From: Treponema vincentii F0403
Lineage (GTDB): Bacteria > Spirochaetota > Spirochaetia > Treponematales > Treponemataceae
Length of the DNA: 64,000 nt
Direction: 5' to 3'
Assembly: GCF_000412995.1 (NCBI RefSeq)
Contig: NZ_KE332512.1
Span: 1,628,694 to 1,692,693 of the forward strand
The notes below the pieces were generated by a model, which saw nothing but the letters and a program-made list of their open reading frames with translations, made no database searches and was not told the DNA's origin. Numbering within the stretch: the first letter of the stretch is position 1; the number at the start of each line of letters is the position of its first letter. Both the position numbers and the translations under genes were made by a program. Shown here one piece after another: positions 1 through 9,622 of this stretch.

Positions 1-1252
1 GAGCATTGGTTCCAAGCGGATTCACAAACACGCGGTTTCCGCAGCCGATAAGCGGATAGGCTCCCTTCAGCACCGTTACTGCATGGGGAAAGACGCCGCA
101 AAAGAGCCGTAAATACTCAAACCGATGTTCCTGTATTTCCGCAATGTTGAACCGGCCGAGCCCGCTGTTTGCAAGTAAGCTTTGGAACTCTTTGGGATGC
201 GGCGTTAAAATAGGCTTTTTTAAGAGCGGCAGCAGCTTAGGCAGCTCCGGATTATGCAGAATGTCGGCATCAAGAATTAGCGGACACTCCCGAACCTGCT
301 CACACGAAAGGAACTCAAACGCCTGTTTCTGCATATCAGGCGTTCTACCCAATCCGGAACCCAGCATTGCCGCGGAAAAGTTTTCGGGAAGCTGTTGCGT
401 ATACATAAAATCGAACGGAGCGGCAGGCACGGGCGAGCCGAATACGGTAACCAATCCAACCCCGAAATGGAGCGCGGCAGAGGCCGCCAACATACAGGCG
501 CCGGTTTTTTCTCCGCAGAAAAAAAGGCCGTGTCCGTAGCTCATCTTATGGGTATTTTGCACGGAGCGGTGCGGAAGCTTCATATCCGCAGCAGACAGAA
601 GAAAGGTATCGCTTTCTCCTTCGTAGCAGCGCCGCGGCAATCCGAGGCTAAAAACATGAATAGTGCCGGTATAGTCTTTTGCGGCGTCTGAATAGAGTGC
701 GGTTTTTAGGGCGCCCATCGTACAGGTTTCATCGGCACGGAATGCAACCGGCGACGGTATACCGAAGCCGTTTAAACCGCTTGGGATATCGCAAGCGATT
801 TTATAACCTTGTACGGCATTCATCCGCTCAATCAAGGCGCTTGTTTCAGCATCAAGACTGCCGCGGATACCGGTACCGAACACCGCATCGATAAGTATAT
901 CGCAACGCTCCTGCAATTCGGTACTTACCGGTATGCCGAGCAGTTCAAGCCGCTCCCGCTGCAATTTGCAGAGCGGAGACTTAGGTTCCTTTACCGAAAC
1001 CACCCTAACGCAGTAAAGATCGGCAAGCATCCGCGCAAGCGCAAAACCGTCGCCTCCGTTATCCCCCGAACCGCAGACAATCTGCACCAGCGGTAATTCT
1101 TTGTGTGAGTAGGATAAATATGACGAAAGAATGCTTCGGATACGTTCGGCCATACCGCGGGCAGCCTGCTCCATAAGCACACCGTTTTTTAGATTAAAAG
1201 CCTCTTCCGCCCGCTTATCCAACTCCCGTACCGAATCAAATATCTTTTCCAT
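1..1252 (-). CDS. nnr: Bifunctional NAD(P)H-hydrate epimerase/dehydratase, 3' end outside window
   Basis: Repairs hydrated NADH/NADPH: an N-terminal YjeF epimerase domain and a C-terminal ADP/ATP-dependent dehydratase (NnrD) domain. The start at 1252 (MEKIFDSVRELDKRAEEAF) is preceded by GAGG eight bases upstream. Visible motifs are GVLMEQAARGMAERI and CGSGDNGGDGFALA of the YjeF_N fold. Further on come GSGLGRTPDMQ, a DAD-type motif in LILDADIL and LTPHPKEF, which are typical of the dehydratase domain. The last readable residues are about 417, so roughly 80-100 C-terminal residues lie beyond base 1. It is 27 bases downstream of the DUF5312-like gene on the same strand and is probably cotranscribed with it. 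Both domains read through without a frameshift. Confidence 0.93.
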   Translation of the reverse strand, partial: MEKIFDSVRELDKRAEEAFNLKNGVLMEQAARGMAERIRSILSSYLSYSHKELPLVQIVCGSGDNGGDGFALARMLADLYCVRVVSVKEPKSPLCKLQRERLELLGIPVSTELQERCDILIDAVFGTGIRGSLDAETSALIERMNAVQGYKIACDIPSGLNGFGIPSPVAFRADETCTMGALKTALYSDAAKDYTGTIHVFSLGLPRRCYEGESDTFLLSAADMKLPHRSVQNTHKMSYGHGLFFCGEKTGACMLAASAALHFGVGLVTVFGSPVPAAPFDFMYTQQLPENFSAAMLGSGLGRTPDMQKQAFEFLSCEQVRECPLILDADILHNPELPKLLPLLKKPILTPHPKEFQSLLANSGLGRFNIAEIQEHRFEYLRLFCGVFPHAVTVLKGAYPLIGCGNRVFVNPLGTNA

Positions 1253-1279
1253 AAAAAGGCCTCATAGAAAGAAATTAGG

Positions 1280-2815
1280 CTATTCTTCTTTCTTCAAGAC
1301 AACCTGTTCAAGCATGATAAAATTATAAATCTTCGTATAAACGGCAGTCATCCATTCACGTATCGGCTGGTCGGAATGTTGTTCGATTTCTTTCCAGTTT
1401 TGCAACAAATCTCGGCGCGGTTTATCATAATCCGCGATGCAATTCTTTATGGCATTTCCCAGCGTCATAATATTTTTAATGGAAACTTTAAGCAGTTTAA
1501 GCGCCGCTTCGTTAACATCATTCAAATGCTTTTGCACCTGCCGGCCGGCTTCTTTTTCCCGCTCCATTCGCGACAGCAGCGTACGGAATTTTACACCCAT
1601 TTCGGAGACCTCGGAAAGTTTTTCGTCAAACTCCAAGATTTTTGTCGAAATGTGCATTAAATTATGATAGCTTTCGGAATATTCGGCAGACAGCACCTGC
1701 TGCGTCCATTGCCCCCGTACTAAAATTAAATCGGAGAGAGCCCTTATATCGCTTTTAAAGTAATCGACTAAAAACGATTTAAGATAGTTCATCGCATCGG
1801 CATAGATATAGCCTTCAAGCCCTCGCTTTTCAAATGCCGCATTGGAACGCGGATTATAGTTTTTAGTACCTGAAGGAATAACATTTCCGAATACACGCTG
1901 TACAAGTACCGCTACCTGAGAATTTTTTTGCTCCGTGATAATGTCTTTTAACGTCGTATCAATCGACCGTTCTATTTGCTTAAGATAGTCGTCCGTTACC
2001 TTTTCTGTAAAAGGACTGGTTTCTACCGTGTAAGTAGGATCTTTTGTAATGTGTTGGATAATTTTTTCTAAGATATGGGAGCGGCGGATATCGTTCAAAA
2101 CGCCCAAATGCTTTTTCCACTGAGGAGCATTAACCGGCTGTACATTTTTATATGCCGTAATAATTGCAAAGAGTTTCTCCCAATTTGCATCGAGCGAAAG
2201 GCCGTCAAGCACGACGATAAAATCTTTTAATTCATCTTTCAGATATTCACCGTTGACAGTTGAAAAGTTCGGGGTATAAGAAAATTTATCTTCCGGCAAG
2301 GCAGGATCGAATTTTTTTAAAAAGAAATAATAGTCAAACAGCACAAAGTGAATAAACTCATTGAGCTGACGGTACAGCGTATCGATTTCATCTATTTTCT
2401 TTCCGTCAAACTCACGCATAAAAACATCAAATTCTTTCTGTACCTGAATACTCAGCTCTTTTTGCTTGGCCGTTTTTGCGCGTTCCTTAATAGCATCAGG
2501 CGTAAGTTTTTCCCTTATTTGGTGCTGCTGTTTTGACAAATTTTGTTCTACGGTAATCGCTTTGAGAACCTTGGAAGATGCAGCACTCGCTAAAAGTGCT
2601 CTCGCAGGCCCGACAATCTTGTATAGCTCGAAAAAGAAACGCGCCATCTGCGGCTGGAACTCTTCGGAAGAAGGTTTATACCATTTACCGAATTTATTTT
2701 TTGAAATTTCCTTTGCCAGTGCCTTTAAATGCCGTTTTTTTATCGCCTCCGCATCATCCCGCGGTAAAAAAAGCTGTAATATGCGTGTAAGAAAAGATTC
2801 TTTTTTCTGTGCCAT
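1280..2815 (-). CDS. DUF5312-like treponemal protein of unknown function
   Basis: A 511-residue, largely alpha-helical, charged protein without a signal peptide or membrane segment, so probably cytoplasmic. It resembles the spirochete-restricted family annotated DUF5312; no biochemical role is known to me. The start is taken at ATG 2815 (MAQKKESFLTRILQLF). A longer frame begins at TTG 2854, but that TTG is the first triplet of a TTGACA -35 box, so the extension is probably promoter rather than coding. The gene is followed by nnr with a 27-base gap. Coiled-coil-like helices fill the middle and C-terminal parts. The family name is from general resemblance, not a search. Confidence 0.8.
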   Translation of the reverse strand: MAQKKESFLTRILQLFLPRDDAEAIKKRHLKALAKEISKNKFGKWYKPSSEEFQPQMARFFFELYKIVGPARALLASAASSKVLKAITVEQNLSKQQHQIREKLTPDAIKERAKTAKQKELSIQVQKEFDVFMREFDGKKIDEIDTLYRQLNEFIHFVLFDYYFFLKKFDPALPEDKFSYTPNFSTVNGEYLKDELKDFIVVLDGLSLDANWEKLFAIITAYKNVQPVNAPQWKKHLGVLNDIRRSHILEKIIQHITKDPTYTVETSPFTEKVTDDYLKQIERSIDTTLKDIITEQKNSQVAVLVQRVFGNVIPSGTKNYNPRSNAAFEKRGLEGYIYADAMNYLKSFLVDYFKSDIRALSDLILVRGQWTQQVLSAEYSESYHNLMHISTKILEFDEKLSEVSEMGVKFRTLLSRMEREKEAGRQVQKHLNDVNEAALKLLKVSIKNIMTLGNAIKNCIADYDKPRRDLLQNWKEIEQHSDQPIREWMTAVYTKIYNFIMLEQVVLKKEE

Positions 2816-2825
2816 AGGTATAGCT

Positions 2826-2854
2826 ATAATGAAGAAAATCACGCAATCTGTCAA
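2826..2854 (-). promoter_or_regulatory. Sigma-70-type promoter for a near-leaderless mRNA
   Basis: TTGACA at 2854-2849, a 17-base spacer, then CATTAT at 2831-2826 on the minus strand. The expected transcription start, about seven bases further, is around 2819, only about four bases before ATG 2815. No Shine-Dalgarno sequence fits in between. Confidence 0.6.
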
Positions 2855-2994
2855 TCAAAAAAAGCTTTTTCTCCCTTTCAAGCCCTGCGATTTTATGATA
2901 CTGTAACAGCAGTTATTATCGATAATTGCAGAAAGATAAAAATTCGGCTTCCTTGTGTTGAAGCCCGACACTTTCCATATAACGGAGATTCATT

Positions 2995-4362
2995 ATGCGC
3001 CATGATGAAGAATTTGATTTTACCATTGAAACCCTCGGCTCCTGTAAAATACCGTCGCCTATACACCTTTCAAACGTCATCGGAGACCGTATCGCCAATT
3101 ATGTTACAAACGACGATTTTATCCGCTTTCGGCTGGAGTCCAAAGTCGGAGAGCAATACGGCCCCTTTAAACGAGAACAACTAATCGAAAAAGCAGGCCC
3201 GCGGGAAAAGATATTTTTTAATCCAAGCCATGTTCATGCAGGCATTATCACCTGCGGAGGGTTATGCCCCGGACTTAACGATGTTATCCGCTCTGTAGTG
3301 CGCTGCTTGTGGGGACGGTATGGAGTTAAACGCATCAGCGGTATTCGCTTCGGTTTTAAAGGACTTTTACCGGATTACCACTTTGACGTTATGCCCTTAA
3401 ACCCGACGGTTGTCGATGCCTGCCATAAAACGGGAGGAACAATACTCGGTACCTCACGAGGAGGCGGTACACGCGTAGTCGAAATTGTCGACGGAATCGA
3501 ACGCCTCAACTTAAATATTCTCTTCGTCATCGGCGGAGACGGAACACAAAAAGGCGCTTTGGAAATTGCAAAAGAGATTGAACGGCGGAAGCTTTGTATC
3601 TCCGTTGTCGGCATTCCGAAAACCGTCGATAACGACCTGTCATTTATTCAAAAATCATTCGGGTTCGATACGGCAGTTGTAAAAGCCTCCGAAGCGGTCG
3701 CCGCCGCCCGTATGGAAGCACAGTCTCAAATCAACGGTATCGGATTGGTTAAGTTAATGGGGCGGGAATCAGGCTTTATTGCAACGCACACCGCCATTGC
3801 GAGCCACGAGGTTGACTTTGTACTTATCCCCGAAATTCCCTTCGATATGCACGGAGAAAACGGCTTTTTAAAGCATTTGGAAGACCGCTTGGAACAAAGC
3901 CATTACACGGTTATCGTTGTTGCGGAAGGAGCAGGTCAAGATTTAATGCAAAGTAAAAACGAAACGGACGATTCGGGCAACAAACGTCTTTCCGATATCG
4001 GCGTTTTCTTAAAAGAGCAAATCGATGCGTATTTTAAATCGAAATCCATCCACATCAATCTAAAGTATATCGATCCCAGCTATCAAATCCGTTCCGCCCC
4101 CGCTGCACCGGTTGACTCCATTTACTGCGAACGGCTTGGAAATAATGCGGTACATGCGGCTATGGCTGGAAAGACTAAGCTGATTGTCGGTTTGATGTAT
4201 AACAAATTTGTTCATCTGCCTATTCACGTGGTTGTCCGTTCACGCAACTACGTTGAGCCGGACGGCTCTCTTTGGCGTGATACGCTTGACGCAACCGGCC
4301 AACCGCCGCTGATGAAAAACAAAGTACACGAAAATCGCAGCGAACATTCTGCTGCGCATTAA
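2995..4362 (+). CDS. 6-phosphofructokinase, PPi-PFK-like clade
   Basis: Phosphorylates fructose 6-phosphate to fructose 1,6-bisphosphate in glycolysis. The 455-residue protein has [15 protein letters not shown] at the phosphoryl-donor end, GGDGTQKGA, the catalytic [10 protein letters not shown] loop, MGRESGFIA and the C-terminal extension typical of the long PPi-PFK/ATP-PFK group shared by spirochetes, plants and protists. The donor cannot be settled: Gly in GGDGT is the residue usually linked to ATP use, while Lys in PKTVDND is common in PPi enzymes. GGAG lies eight bases before ATG 2995. A strong hairpin follows the gene, so it looks monocistronic. Borrelia and T. pallidum carry similar paralogues. 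Confidence 0.88.
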   Translation: MRHDEEFDFTIETLGSCKIPSPIHLSNVIGDRIANYVTNDDFIRFRLESKVGEQYGPFKREQLIEKAGPREKIFFNPSHVHAGIITCGGLCPGLNDVIRSVVRCLWGRYGVKRISGIRFGFKGLLPDYHFDVMPLNPTVVDACHKTGGTILGTSRGGGTRVVEIVDGIERLNLNILFVIGGDGTQKGALEIAKEIERRKLCISVVGIPKTVDNDLSFIQKSFGFDTAVVKASEAVAAARMEAQSQINGIGLVKLMGRESGFIATHTAIASHEVDFVLIPEIPFDMHGENGFLKHLEDRLEQSHYTVIVVAEGAGQDLMQSKNETDDSGNKRLSDIGVFLKEQIDAYFKSKSIHINLKYIDPSYQIRSAPAAPVDSIYCERLGNNAVHAAMAGKTKLIVGLMYNKFVHLPIHVVVRSRNYVEPDGSLWRDTLDATGQPPLMKNKVHENRSEHSAAH

Positions 4363-4412
4363 TAATACCATACCGCGCATTAGTTTACCACAAATAAACG
4401 CGATACAGAGTG

Positions 4413-4448
4413 ATTACCGCCTTCCGTCCGAAAGGCGGTAATTTTATT
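4413..4448 (+). terminator. Rho-independent terminator after pfk
   Basis: Perfect 11-bp stem (4413-4423 with 4432-4442, GC-rich ACCGCC core), eight-base loop, then a T-rich run overlapping the guaB stop codon. It serves the plus strand; on the minus strand no T-run follows. Confidence 0.8.
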
Positions 4449-5953
4449 TAACGCATGGAGGAACGGACGTCTTTCAGCATAACATCGTGAGAGCCGCCTT
4501 CTACAATACTGGAAGGAGACACCAACGTTATTTTGGCATTCTTTTGCAGCTCCGGAATAGTTAAAACACCGCAATTACACATTGTAGAACGCACTTTATA
4601 CAGTGTTGTTTTAACACCGTCGTGAAGAGAGCCGGCATAAGGCACATAAGAATCAACGCCTTCTTCAAATGCAAGTTTACTGTCTCCGCCGGAATCGTAC
4701 CGCTGCCAGTTTCTTGCCCTTGATGAACCTTCCCCCCAATATTCTTTCATATAGCTGCCGTTCACCAGTATCTTGTTTGTCGGGCTTTCGTCAAAGCGGG
4801 CAAAGTAGCGCCCCAACATACAGAAGTCGCTCCCCATTGCAAGGGCCATTGTGATATGGTGATCGTACACAATACCGCCGTCGGAACAAATCGGAATATA
4901 GACTCCCGTTTTTTTAAAGTAATTATCGCGGGCTTTTGCGACCTCAATAAGCGCCGTCGCCTGCCCCCGTCCTATACCCTTCGTTTCGCGGGTAATACAG
5001 ATGGAACCACCGCCGATACCGACCTTGATAAAATCGGCTCCTGCGTCCGCTAAAAAGTTAAAACCGTCTTCATCGACAACATTTCCTGCCCCGATAGGAA
5101 TTTTATCTCCATACTGTTTTTTAACAAACTTAATGGTGCGCTTTTGCCATTCGGAAAAGCCGTCGGAGGAGTCGATGCATAATACATCCGCACCGGCTGC
5201 TACCAATGCGGGAACGCGCTGTTCATAATCGCGCGTATTGAGTCCAGCCCCAACCAAATACCGTTTTTTTTCGTCGAGCAACTCATTCGGGTGTTCTTTT
5301 TTGCTTTCATAGTCCTTGCGGAATACAAAAGCAACAAGCTTTCCTTCCGTATCAAGGACGGGCAGCGAATTGAGCTTATATTCCCAAATAATATCATTGG
5401 CTTCTTTTAAAGTAACACCTTCATCGGCATAGTGTATCTTTTCAATCGGCGTCATAAATTTTGAAACGGGCAAGTCCCGCGCCATTCTACTTGGACGGTA
5501 ATCGCGCCCGGTAATAACGCCGAGCAGCTTTCCATGGGCAGTACCGTCATCTGTTACAGCAACGGTTGTATGCCCCGTTTTTTCTTTTAAACGTAATACA
5601 TCTTCCAAGGTATTTTCAGGCCTTAAGTTTGAATCGCTTTCTACAAAGCCCGCTTTATAGTTTTTAACGGCACAAACCATCGCAGCTTGTTTTTCTATAC
5701 TCTGCGAACAGAAGATAAAGGACAGGCCGCCTTCTTTTGCAAGCGAAATTGCCATACCGTCATTGGACACCGACTGCATAATTGCAGAAACCAGCGGGAT
5801 ATTCAGCGTGTATTGAGGTTTTTCCCCAGACGAAAAACGGGTAAGAGGCGTATGCAGATCGATATTTTGAGGACTATGCTCAACGCCGGTATAACGCGGA
5901 ATTAACAAATATTCATTAAAAGTATGCGACGGTTCTTCATAATAGTATGCCAT
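4448..5953 (-). CDS. guaB: Inosine-5'-monophosphate dehydrogenase
   Basis: Oxidises IMP to XMP with NAD+, the committed step of GMP synthesis, in the cytoplasm. The 501-residue protein has the usual order: barrel start ([27 protein letters not shown]), a pair of CBS domains near residues 100-235 ([34 protein letters not shown]), then [20 protein letters not shown] and the catalytic loop [12 protein letters not shown] with the active-site Cys. The [10 protein letters not shown] stretch binds the IMP phosphate, and [16 protein letters not shown] fits the flap region. The upstream 320 bases hold its promoter and DnaA-box sequences. The gene ends against the pfk terminator from the opposite side. 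Length and motifs are normal. Confidence 0.96.
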   Translation of the reverse strand: MAYYYEEPSHTFNEYLLIPRYTGVEHSPQNIDLHTPLTRFSSGEKPQYTLNIPLVSAIMQSVSNDGMAISLAKEGGLSFIFCSQSIEKQAAMVCAVKNYKAGFVESDSNLRPENTLEDVLRLKEKTGHTTVAVTDDGTAHGKLLGVITGRDYRPSRMARDLPVSKFMTPIEKIHYADEGVTLKEANDIIWEYKLNSLPVLDTEGKLVAFVFRKDYESKKEHPNELLDEKKRYLVGAGLNTRDYEQRVPALVAAGADVLCIDSSDGFSEWQKRTIKFVKKQYGDKIPIGAGNVVDEDGFNFLADAGADFIKVGIGGGSICITRETKGIGRGQATALIEVAKARDNYFKKTGVYIPICSDGGIVYDHHITMALAMGSDFCMLGRYFARFDESPTNKILVNGSYMKEYWGEGSSRARNWQRYDSGGDSKLAFEEGVDSYVPYAGSLHDGVKTTLYKVRSTMCNCGVLTIPELQKNAKITLVSPSSIVEGGSHDVMLKDVRSSMR

Positions 5954-6275
5954 AATTCCTCCTCATATCTATAGTATATTTTTTATGAATTGTTTCTCAC
6001 CCTTTGCTTGGACACCGATTATTCACAGTTTACTCACTGATATAACAGATTATCCACAGGTTATCATCAAATTATTTTCACTATTTTCCCTCTTATTTAA
6101 CCGATATAAATAGCTCGCATTTACAGTCTGAAAAATATAAATCACTTATAATTAAAGACTTACAAAACCATAGCAACAGAGCCGGTATGATAAAAAAAGA
6201 AAAAAGCCCGAATTTGCGGATATACATTTTTTAGAATATCCACAACTTCTGCACAAGCGGTGATGAAATATAATA
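5954..6275. other. AT-rich intergenic region with DnaA boxes
   Basis: No gene is seen. TTATTCACA (6019-6027) and TTATCCACA (6050-6058) both match the DnaA-box consensus TTATNCACA, in the same direction and 31 bases apart. A one-mismatch copy ATATCCACA lies at 6236-6244. The stretch between is strongly AT-rich and could be a duplex-unwinding element or simply the guaB promoter region under DnaA control. Confidence 0.55.
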
Positions 6276-6833
6276 TCAGCCGAGTGAAACTTGTGCGTTA
6301 TTATCGATTGCTAAAATAGTTTTACATTCCGAACAGCGGAAACGTCCCGGGCGAGGTGCCTTTAACTTTTTTGCGCAGATAGGACACGAGAAAATTTTTG
6401 GGAAAAGGGTAACCTGAGGAGTAGCAGCGCTTCCTTTGTTTTTAAAGAATGCAATCGAGGTTTCCAAAGAATCGTGAATAGTAAAGAAATTAGCAAAGCC
6501 GAGCAATTGAAATACTTCATATACTTTCGGCTGAAGGCTTAATAATACAATATCGCCGCCTTTTCCCTTTACCGCCTTTAAGAAAGCGGTAAAAGAGCCG
6601 ATACCGGTAGATGAAACATAGTCCAAATGGGCACAATTAAAAATAATCTGAATATAGCCCGCATCAATAAGGGTTGTAACTCTTTTTTGAAAAAAAGTTG
6701 AATTATACGTATCAACATATCCCGACAAAATGATAACGATACATTTTTCAAGCCCATCTACCTTTTGGAGTTGTATCTTGAGGCTTTTGTCTTTTTCATT
6801 GTCGAAACTTCGAATTATTTCTGCATCATTCAT
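6276..6833 (-). CDS. STAS-domain anti-sigma factor antagonist with C-terminal zinc ribbon
   Basis: Residues about 15-125 form a STAS domain of the SpoIIAA/RsbV type; DYVSSTGIGSF contains the Ser that is phosphorylated by partner kinases in this family. After a short linker the C-terminus has CPICAKKL and CSEC, a four-cysteine zinc-ribbon arrangement not found in minimal antagonists. The role is therefore probably partner-switching regulation of a sigma factor or phosphatase output, with the ribbon giving an extra contact. AAGGA precedes ATG 6833 with eight-base spacing. No kinase or sigma-factor partner gene is adjacent; the next gene upstream is an SDR, with an 81-base gap. STAS assignment is firm, partners are unknown. 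Confidence 0.85.
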   Translation of the reverse strand: MNDAEIIRSFDNEKDKSLKIQLQKVDGLEKCIVIILSGYVDTYNSTFFQKRVTTLIDAGYIQIIFNCAHLDYVSSTGIGSFTAFLKAVKGKGGDIVLLSLQPKVYEVFQLLGFANFFTIHDSLETSIAFFKNKGSAATPQVTLFPKIFSCPICAKKLKAPRPGRFRCSECKTILAIDNNAQVSLG

Positions 6834-6914
6834 ATGAGAATCCTTTCTCCAGTCTATTATTTTATAAAATCAGAACTATACCTGTATTTACCTCTCTTTT
6901 CAAGAGGCTTAACT

Positions 6915-7631
6915 TTAAAATGAAGACCATCCTTTGTCAACCGGCATCACAACTCCATTGTAAGATCCGTCTTTTAATAGAAAAAGAGCGGCTTCCGTAA
7001 TCGCTTCCGGAGCAATCAATTCTCCATCCGGATTCTTTTTTGCCCATATAGCACGGGTGTCTTCCGTCAATAGCCCGCTGTCGGTAAAACCGGGACAAAC
7101 GGCATTAGCCGTAATACCGTAGAAAGCATATTCCATACTCACGGATTTGACAAGAGACATAATACCCATTTTTGCGGCTCCGTAGGCGGCGTTTGTCCTA
7201 AAGCCCCGTAAAACTTGCGTTTCCGTACCGCCGAATAGTAAAATACGCCCCCACTTTCTCTCTTTCATGCCGGACAAAGCCGCAGAGACTAATATTCCCG
7301 GCAGGGTGAGATTTGCGTATACGGTTGTATTCCATTCCTTCGCTGTAGTTATATCGAGTGGTTTTTGCAAAAACGGACCGTAAACAACGCAGAGAATATC
7401 AGCTGCATCGGCATACCTGCATAATTCTTCTAAATATGCAACTTTTTGCAAATCACAAATAAGACCTGCAGCATTGCCTTGACTGCACAGGCTCGCAACA
7501 CGTTTTGAATTTATCTTCCCCTGCACAACGACAGAAACCGATTCCTGTAAGAGCGATTGCGCTAAACAGTATCCAATTCCGCTTGTTCCGCCCACAATCA
7601 ATGCACTTTTACCCTGTAGAACATTATCCAT
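6915..7631 (-). CDS. Short-chain dehydrogenase/reductase family protein
   Basis: A 238-residue Rossmann-fold protein with the cofactor loop GGTSGIGYCLA near residue 14 and the YGAAK catalytic Tyr-Lys pair. VVYGPF replaces the usual NNAG, and the residue 13 before the Tyr is Glu instead of the normal catalytic Ser (GGTETQ stretch). ANAVCPGFTDSG is the typical post-active-site segment. The substitutions mean that reductase activity is uncertain; it may be an atypical or non-catalytic SDR. AAGGA lies upstream of ATG 7631. It is on the same strand as the STAS gene and could be cotranscribed. Substrate is unknown; FabG-like enzymes are the nearest general class. Confidence 0.85.
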   Translation of the reverse strand: MDNVLQGKSALIVGGTSGIGYCLAQSLLQESVSVVVQGKINSKRVASLCSQGNAAGLICDLQKVAYLEELCRYADAADILCVVYGPFLQKPLDITTAKEWNTTVYANLTLPGILVSAALSGMKERKWGRILLFGGTETQVLRGFRTNAAYGAAKMGIMSLVKSVSMEYAFYGITANAVCPGFTDSGLLTEDTRAIWAKKNPDGELIAPEAITEAALFLLKDGSYNGVVMPVDKGWSSF

Positions 7632-7703
7632 AACGTATTCCTTTTTTAATACAGTTTATTAGATAGTCCCCACACTCACATTTTTAATTATACTCCTAAG
7701 CAC

Positions 7704-7731
7704 TTGACATAGCAAGCGTTCTTTACAAAAT
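7704..7731 (+). promoter_or_regulatory. Putative promoter of trmJ-like gene
   Basis: TTGACA at 7704-7709 and CAAAAT at 7726-7731, 16-base spacer. ATG 7740 is only eight bases past the -10 and has no Shine-Dalgarno sequence, suggesting a near-leaderless transcript. Confidence 0.4.
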
Positions 7732-7739
7732 AAACCGTT

Positions 7740-8540
7740 ATGAGTATTGAATTCTCCCAACAAAAGCTCCCTGTTGCTGTTGTACTCTGCCGTCCCGAAA
7801 TAAGCCGTAATATCGGCGCTGTTTGCAGATCGATGGCGAACAATAATTGTTCCGATTTACGTATCGTAGGCAATAAATCCGATTATGATGAAGAAGAAGT
7901 TCTCCGTTTGGCAATCCACGCCGGTACGATATGGCAAAACGCACGGTTCTTTGAACCTTCGGTTGCCGGATTAACAGCTTCGATCGCAGACTGCTGTATA
8001 GTTGCCGGTACCACACGACGCGTAGGAGAAAAACGTAAGTCATGGGGTATGACACCGGAAGCCTTTGCTTCATTTTCTTTAAACAATGCTGCGGGGCTTA
8101 CCGGTATCGTATTCGGGAATGAACGGACGGGACTTACAGACGAAGAATTAAATGTTTGCTCAGTCGCGGTTAATATCCCTTCGGCACCCGATTTTCCGTC
8201 TCTTAATCTTTCTCATGCCGTACAAGTCGTCTGTTATACCCTGTTCCGCGCCTATAGTCCCCGAAAATACGGATACGAACGTATTCCCTATACGCGGGTT
8301 ACCTCCGCTGCAGAACATATCAACAGCTGTTTATGTAAGATGGGGCTTTTTAAACATGCAGGGAAAGAAGATAATATCCGCTTTTTTCAGGAGATAATCG
8401 CAAGGGCTGCCCTCTCTGCCCGGGAGGCTCGGTATTTGGAAGAGCTTTTTCAAAAGCTTTGTTATGTTAAATGTCAAAATGCTGCGGAAAAAGAACCGGG
8501 GATGACTTTGCAGCAAATACAGCCCGTTCCAAACAATTAA
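7740..8540 (+). CDS. SpoU-family tRNA methyltransferase, TrmJ-like
   Basis: A SPOUT-fold 2'-O-ribose methyltransferase of 266 residues. RPEISRNIGAVCRSMAN is motif 1, GIVFGNERTGLTDEEL is motif 2 and IPSAPDFPSLNLSHAVQVV is motif 3 of the TrmH/SpoU family. The order and spacing fit TrmJ, which methylates position 32 of the tRNA anticodon loop, better than TrmL or RlmB. A C-terminal helical extension of about 80 residues also fits TrmJ. The last 74 bases overlap the 3' end of the convergent sigma-54 activator gene, so the two transcripts are antisense there. Substrate base specificity cannot be read from sequence. Confidence 0.85.
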   Translation: MSIEFSQQKLPVAVVLCRPEISRNIGAVCRSMANNNCSDLRIVGNKSDYDEEEVLRLAIHAGTIWQNARFFEPSVAGLTASIADCCIVAGTTRRVGEKRKSWGMTPEAFASFSLNNAAGLTGIVFGNERTGLTDEELNVCSVAVNIPSAPDFPSLNLSHAVQVVCYTLFRAYSPRKYGYERIPYTRVTSAAEHINSCLCKMGLFKHAGKEDNIRFFQEIIARAALSAREARYLEELFQKLCYVKCQNAAEKEPGMTLQQIQPVPNN

Positions 8541-9600
8541 AAAGCTCACGGACATTCCCCGGCCAATTGTGCTTACACAATAAACTTAACGCATCCCGTG
8601 ACAAATATTTTTTTGCTTGTTTTAAATAATTGTACGCGAGTACTCCGATATCTTCTTTATGCTGCCTGAGCGGCGGAACAATCAGATGCGATACATCAAG
8701 GCGGTAAAAAAGATCTAAGCGGAAAAGACCTTGATCGACCATTTCCGGCAGGTCGCAATTTGTGGCACAAATTAATCTAAAATCGGAATGATATTTTTTA
8801 TTCCCGCCCAGTTTATAATACTCATGCGTTTCGATAACCCGTAAGAGTTTAGCCTGTAAATTCAATGTCAAATTTTCTATTTCATCCAAAAAAAGGGTGC
8901 CTTGATCTGCTTCCGAAAAGAATCCTTCTCTGTCGATTGCGCCGGTATAGGCTCCCTTACAAGAGCCGAATAATAAACTCTCTGCAAGGTCTTCCGCAAT
9001 ACAAGTCGTATTTATCGCTAGATATTTACCGGCATGGTTTTGGGAATATTGATGAATAAGCGAAGCGACAACTTCTTTTCCCGAACCGCTTTCGCCGTAT
9101 AGCAGTACGTGGGAATTTTGCTGTGCTGCCTGTAAAATAAAATTCCGTACTATCTGTATTTCAATACTTTGTCCCTGCAGTTTGGTATAAAGCGGATCGG
9201 TTACCGGATTAATATCATAAGGATCTATTCTATGAACGATTTTTCCTTCAAGCACATTTTTAATGGTATCGCATAATATATTAAATTCATAGGGAATTGA
9301 AAAACACCCCAAAATCATACCTGTTGCAAAAGCTTTTTTTTCGACAAAACTGCAGTGTTGATGCGATAGTAAGAAGATAGGTAAAATAGGATATTGATTA
9401 TAAATTGCTTTGAGTACAGCCGGCGGATAGCTGCCCCCCGCTTCAAAATCAAATAAGAGAAAGTCGTAGGCCTTTTCCCCTAAGCGCGGTAACACAGCTC
9501 TATTATCAAAGATGTAGTCTACCAACCACACTTTTCGAGATACATACGCAAGTTTTTCGGCATCTGTCGAAAATGCTGCGACAAACAAAACAGTTAACAC
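8467..9600 (-). CDS. Sigma-54-dependent transcriptional activator without a DNA-binding HTH
   Basis: Residues 1-125 form a degenerate receiver-like domain; residues about 145-377 are an AAA+ sigma-54 activation domain. GESGSGKE (169-176) is Walker A, GAYTGA (216-221) is the sigma-54 contact loop with Tyr for Phe, and GTLFLDE (234-240) is Walker B. The protein stops after NWPGNVRELFNCLERAV and lacks the Fis-type HTH, so it may act from solution or through a partner, as in a few known activators. The start is GTG 9600, with GGAGG seven bases upstream. A longer frame exists, but it would run through the tRNA-Sec gene. Phosphorylation is doubtful because the receiver acidic pocket is poorly conserved. 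Confidence 0.85.
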   Translation of the reverse strand: MLTVLFVAAFSTDAEKLAYVSRKVWLVDYIFDNRAVLPRLGEKAYDFLLFDFEAGGSYPPAVLKAIYNQYPILPIFLLSHQHCSFVEKKAFATGMILGCFSIPYEFNILCDTIKNVLEGKIVHRIDPYDINPVTDPLYTKLQGQSIEIQIVRNFILQAAQQNSHVLLYGESGSGKEVVASLIHQYSQNHAGKYLAINTTCIAEDLAESLLFGSCKGAYTGAIDREGFFSEADQGTLFLDEIENLTLNLQAKLLRVIETHEYYKLGGNKKYHSDFRLICATNCDLPEMVDQGLFRLDLFYRLDVSHLIVPPLRQHKEDIGVLAYNYLKQAKKYLSRDALSLLCKHNWPGNVRELFNCLERAVFAAKSSPVLFPQHFDI

Positions 9601-9622
9601 AGCGAAGCCTCCAACAGAAAAC

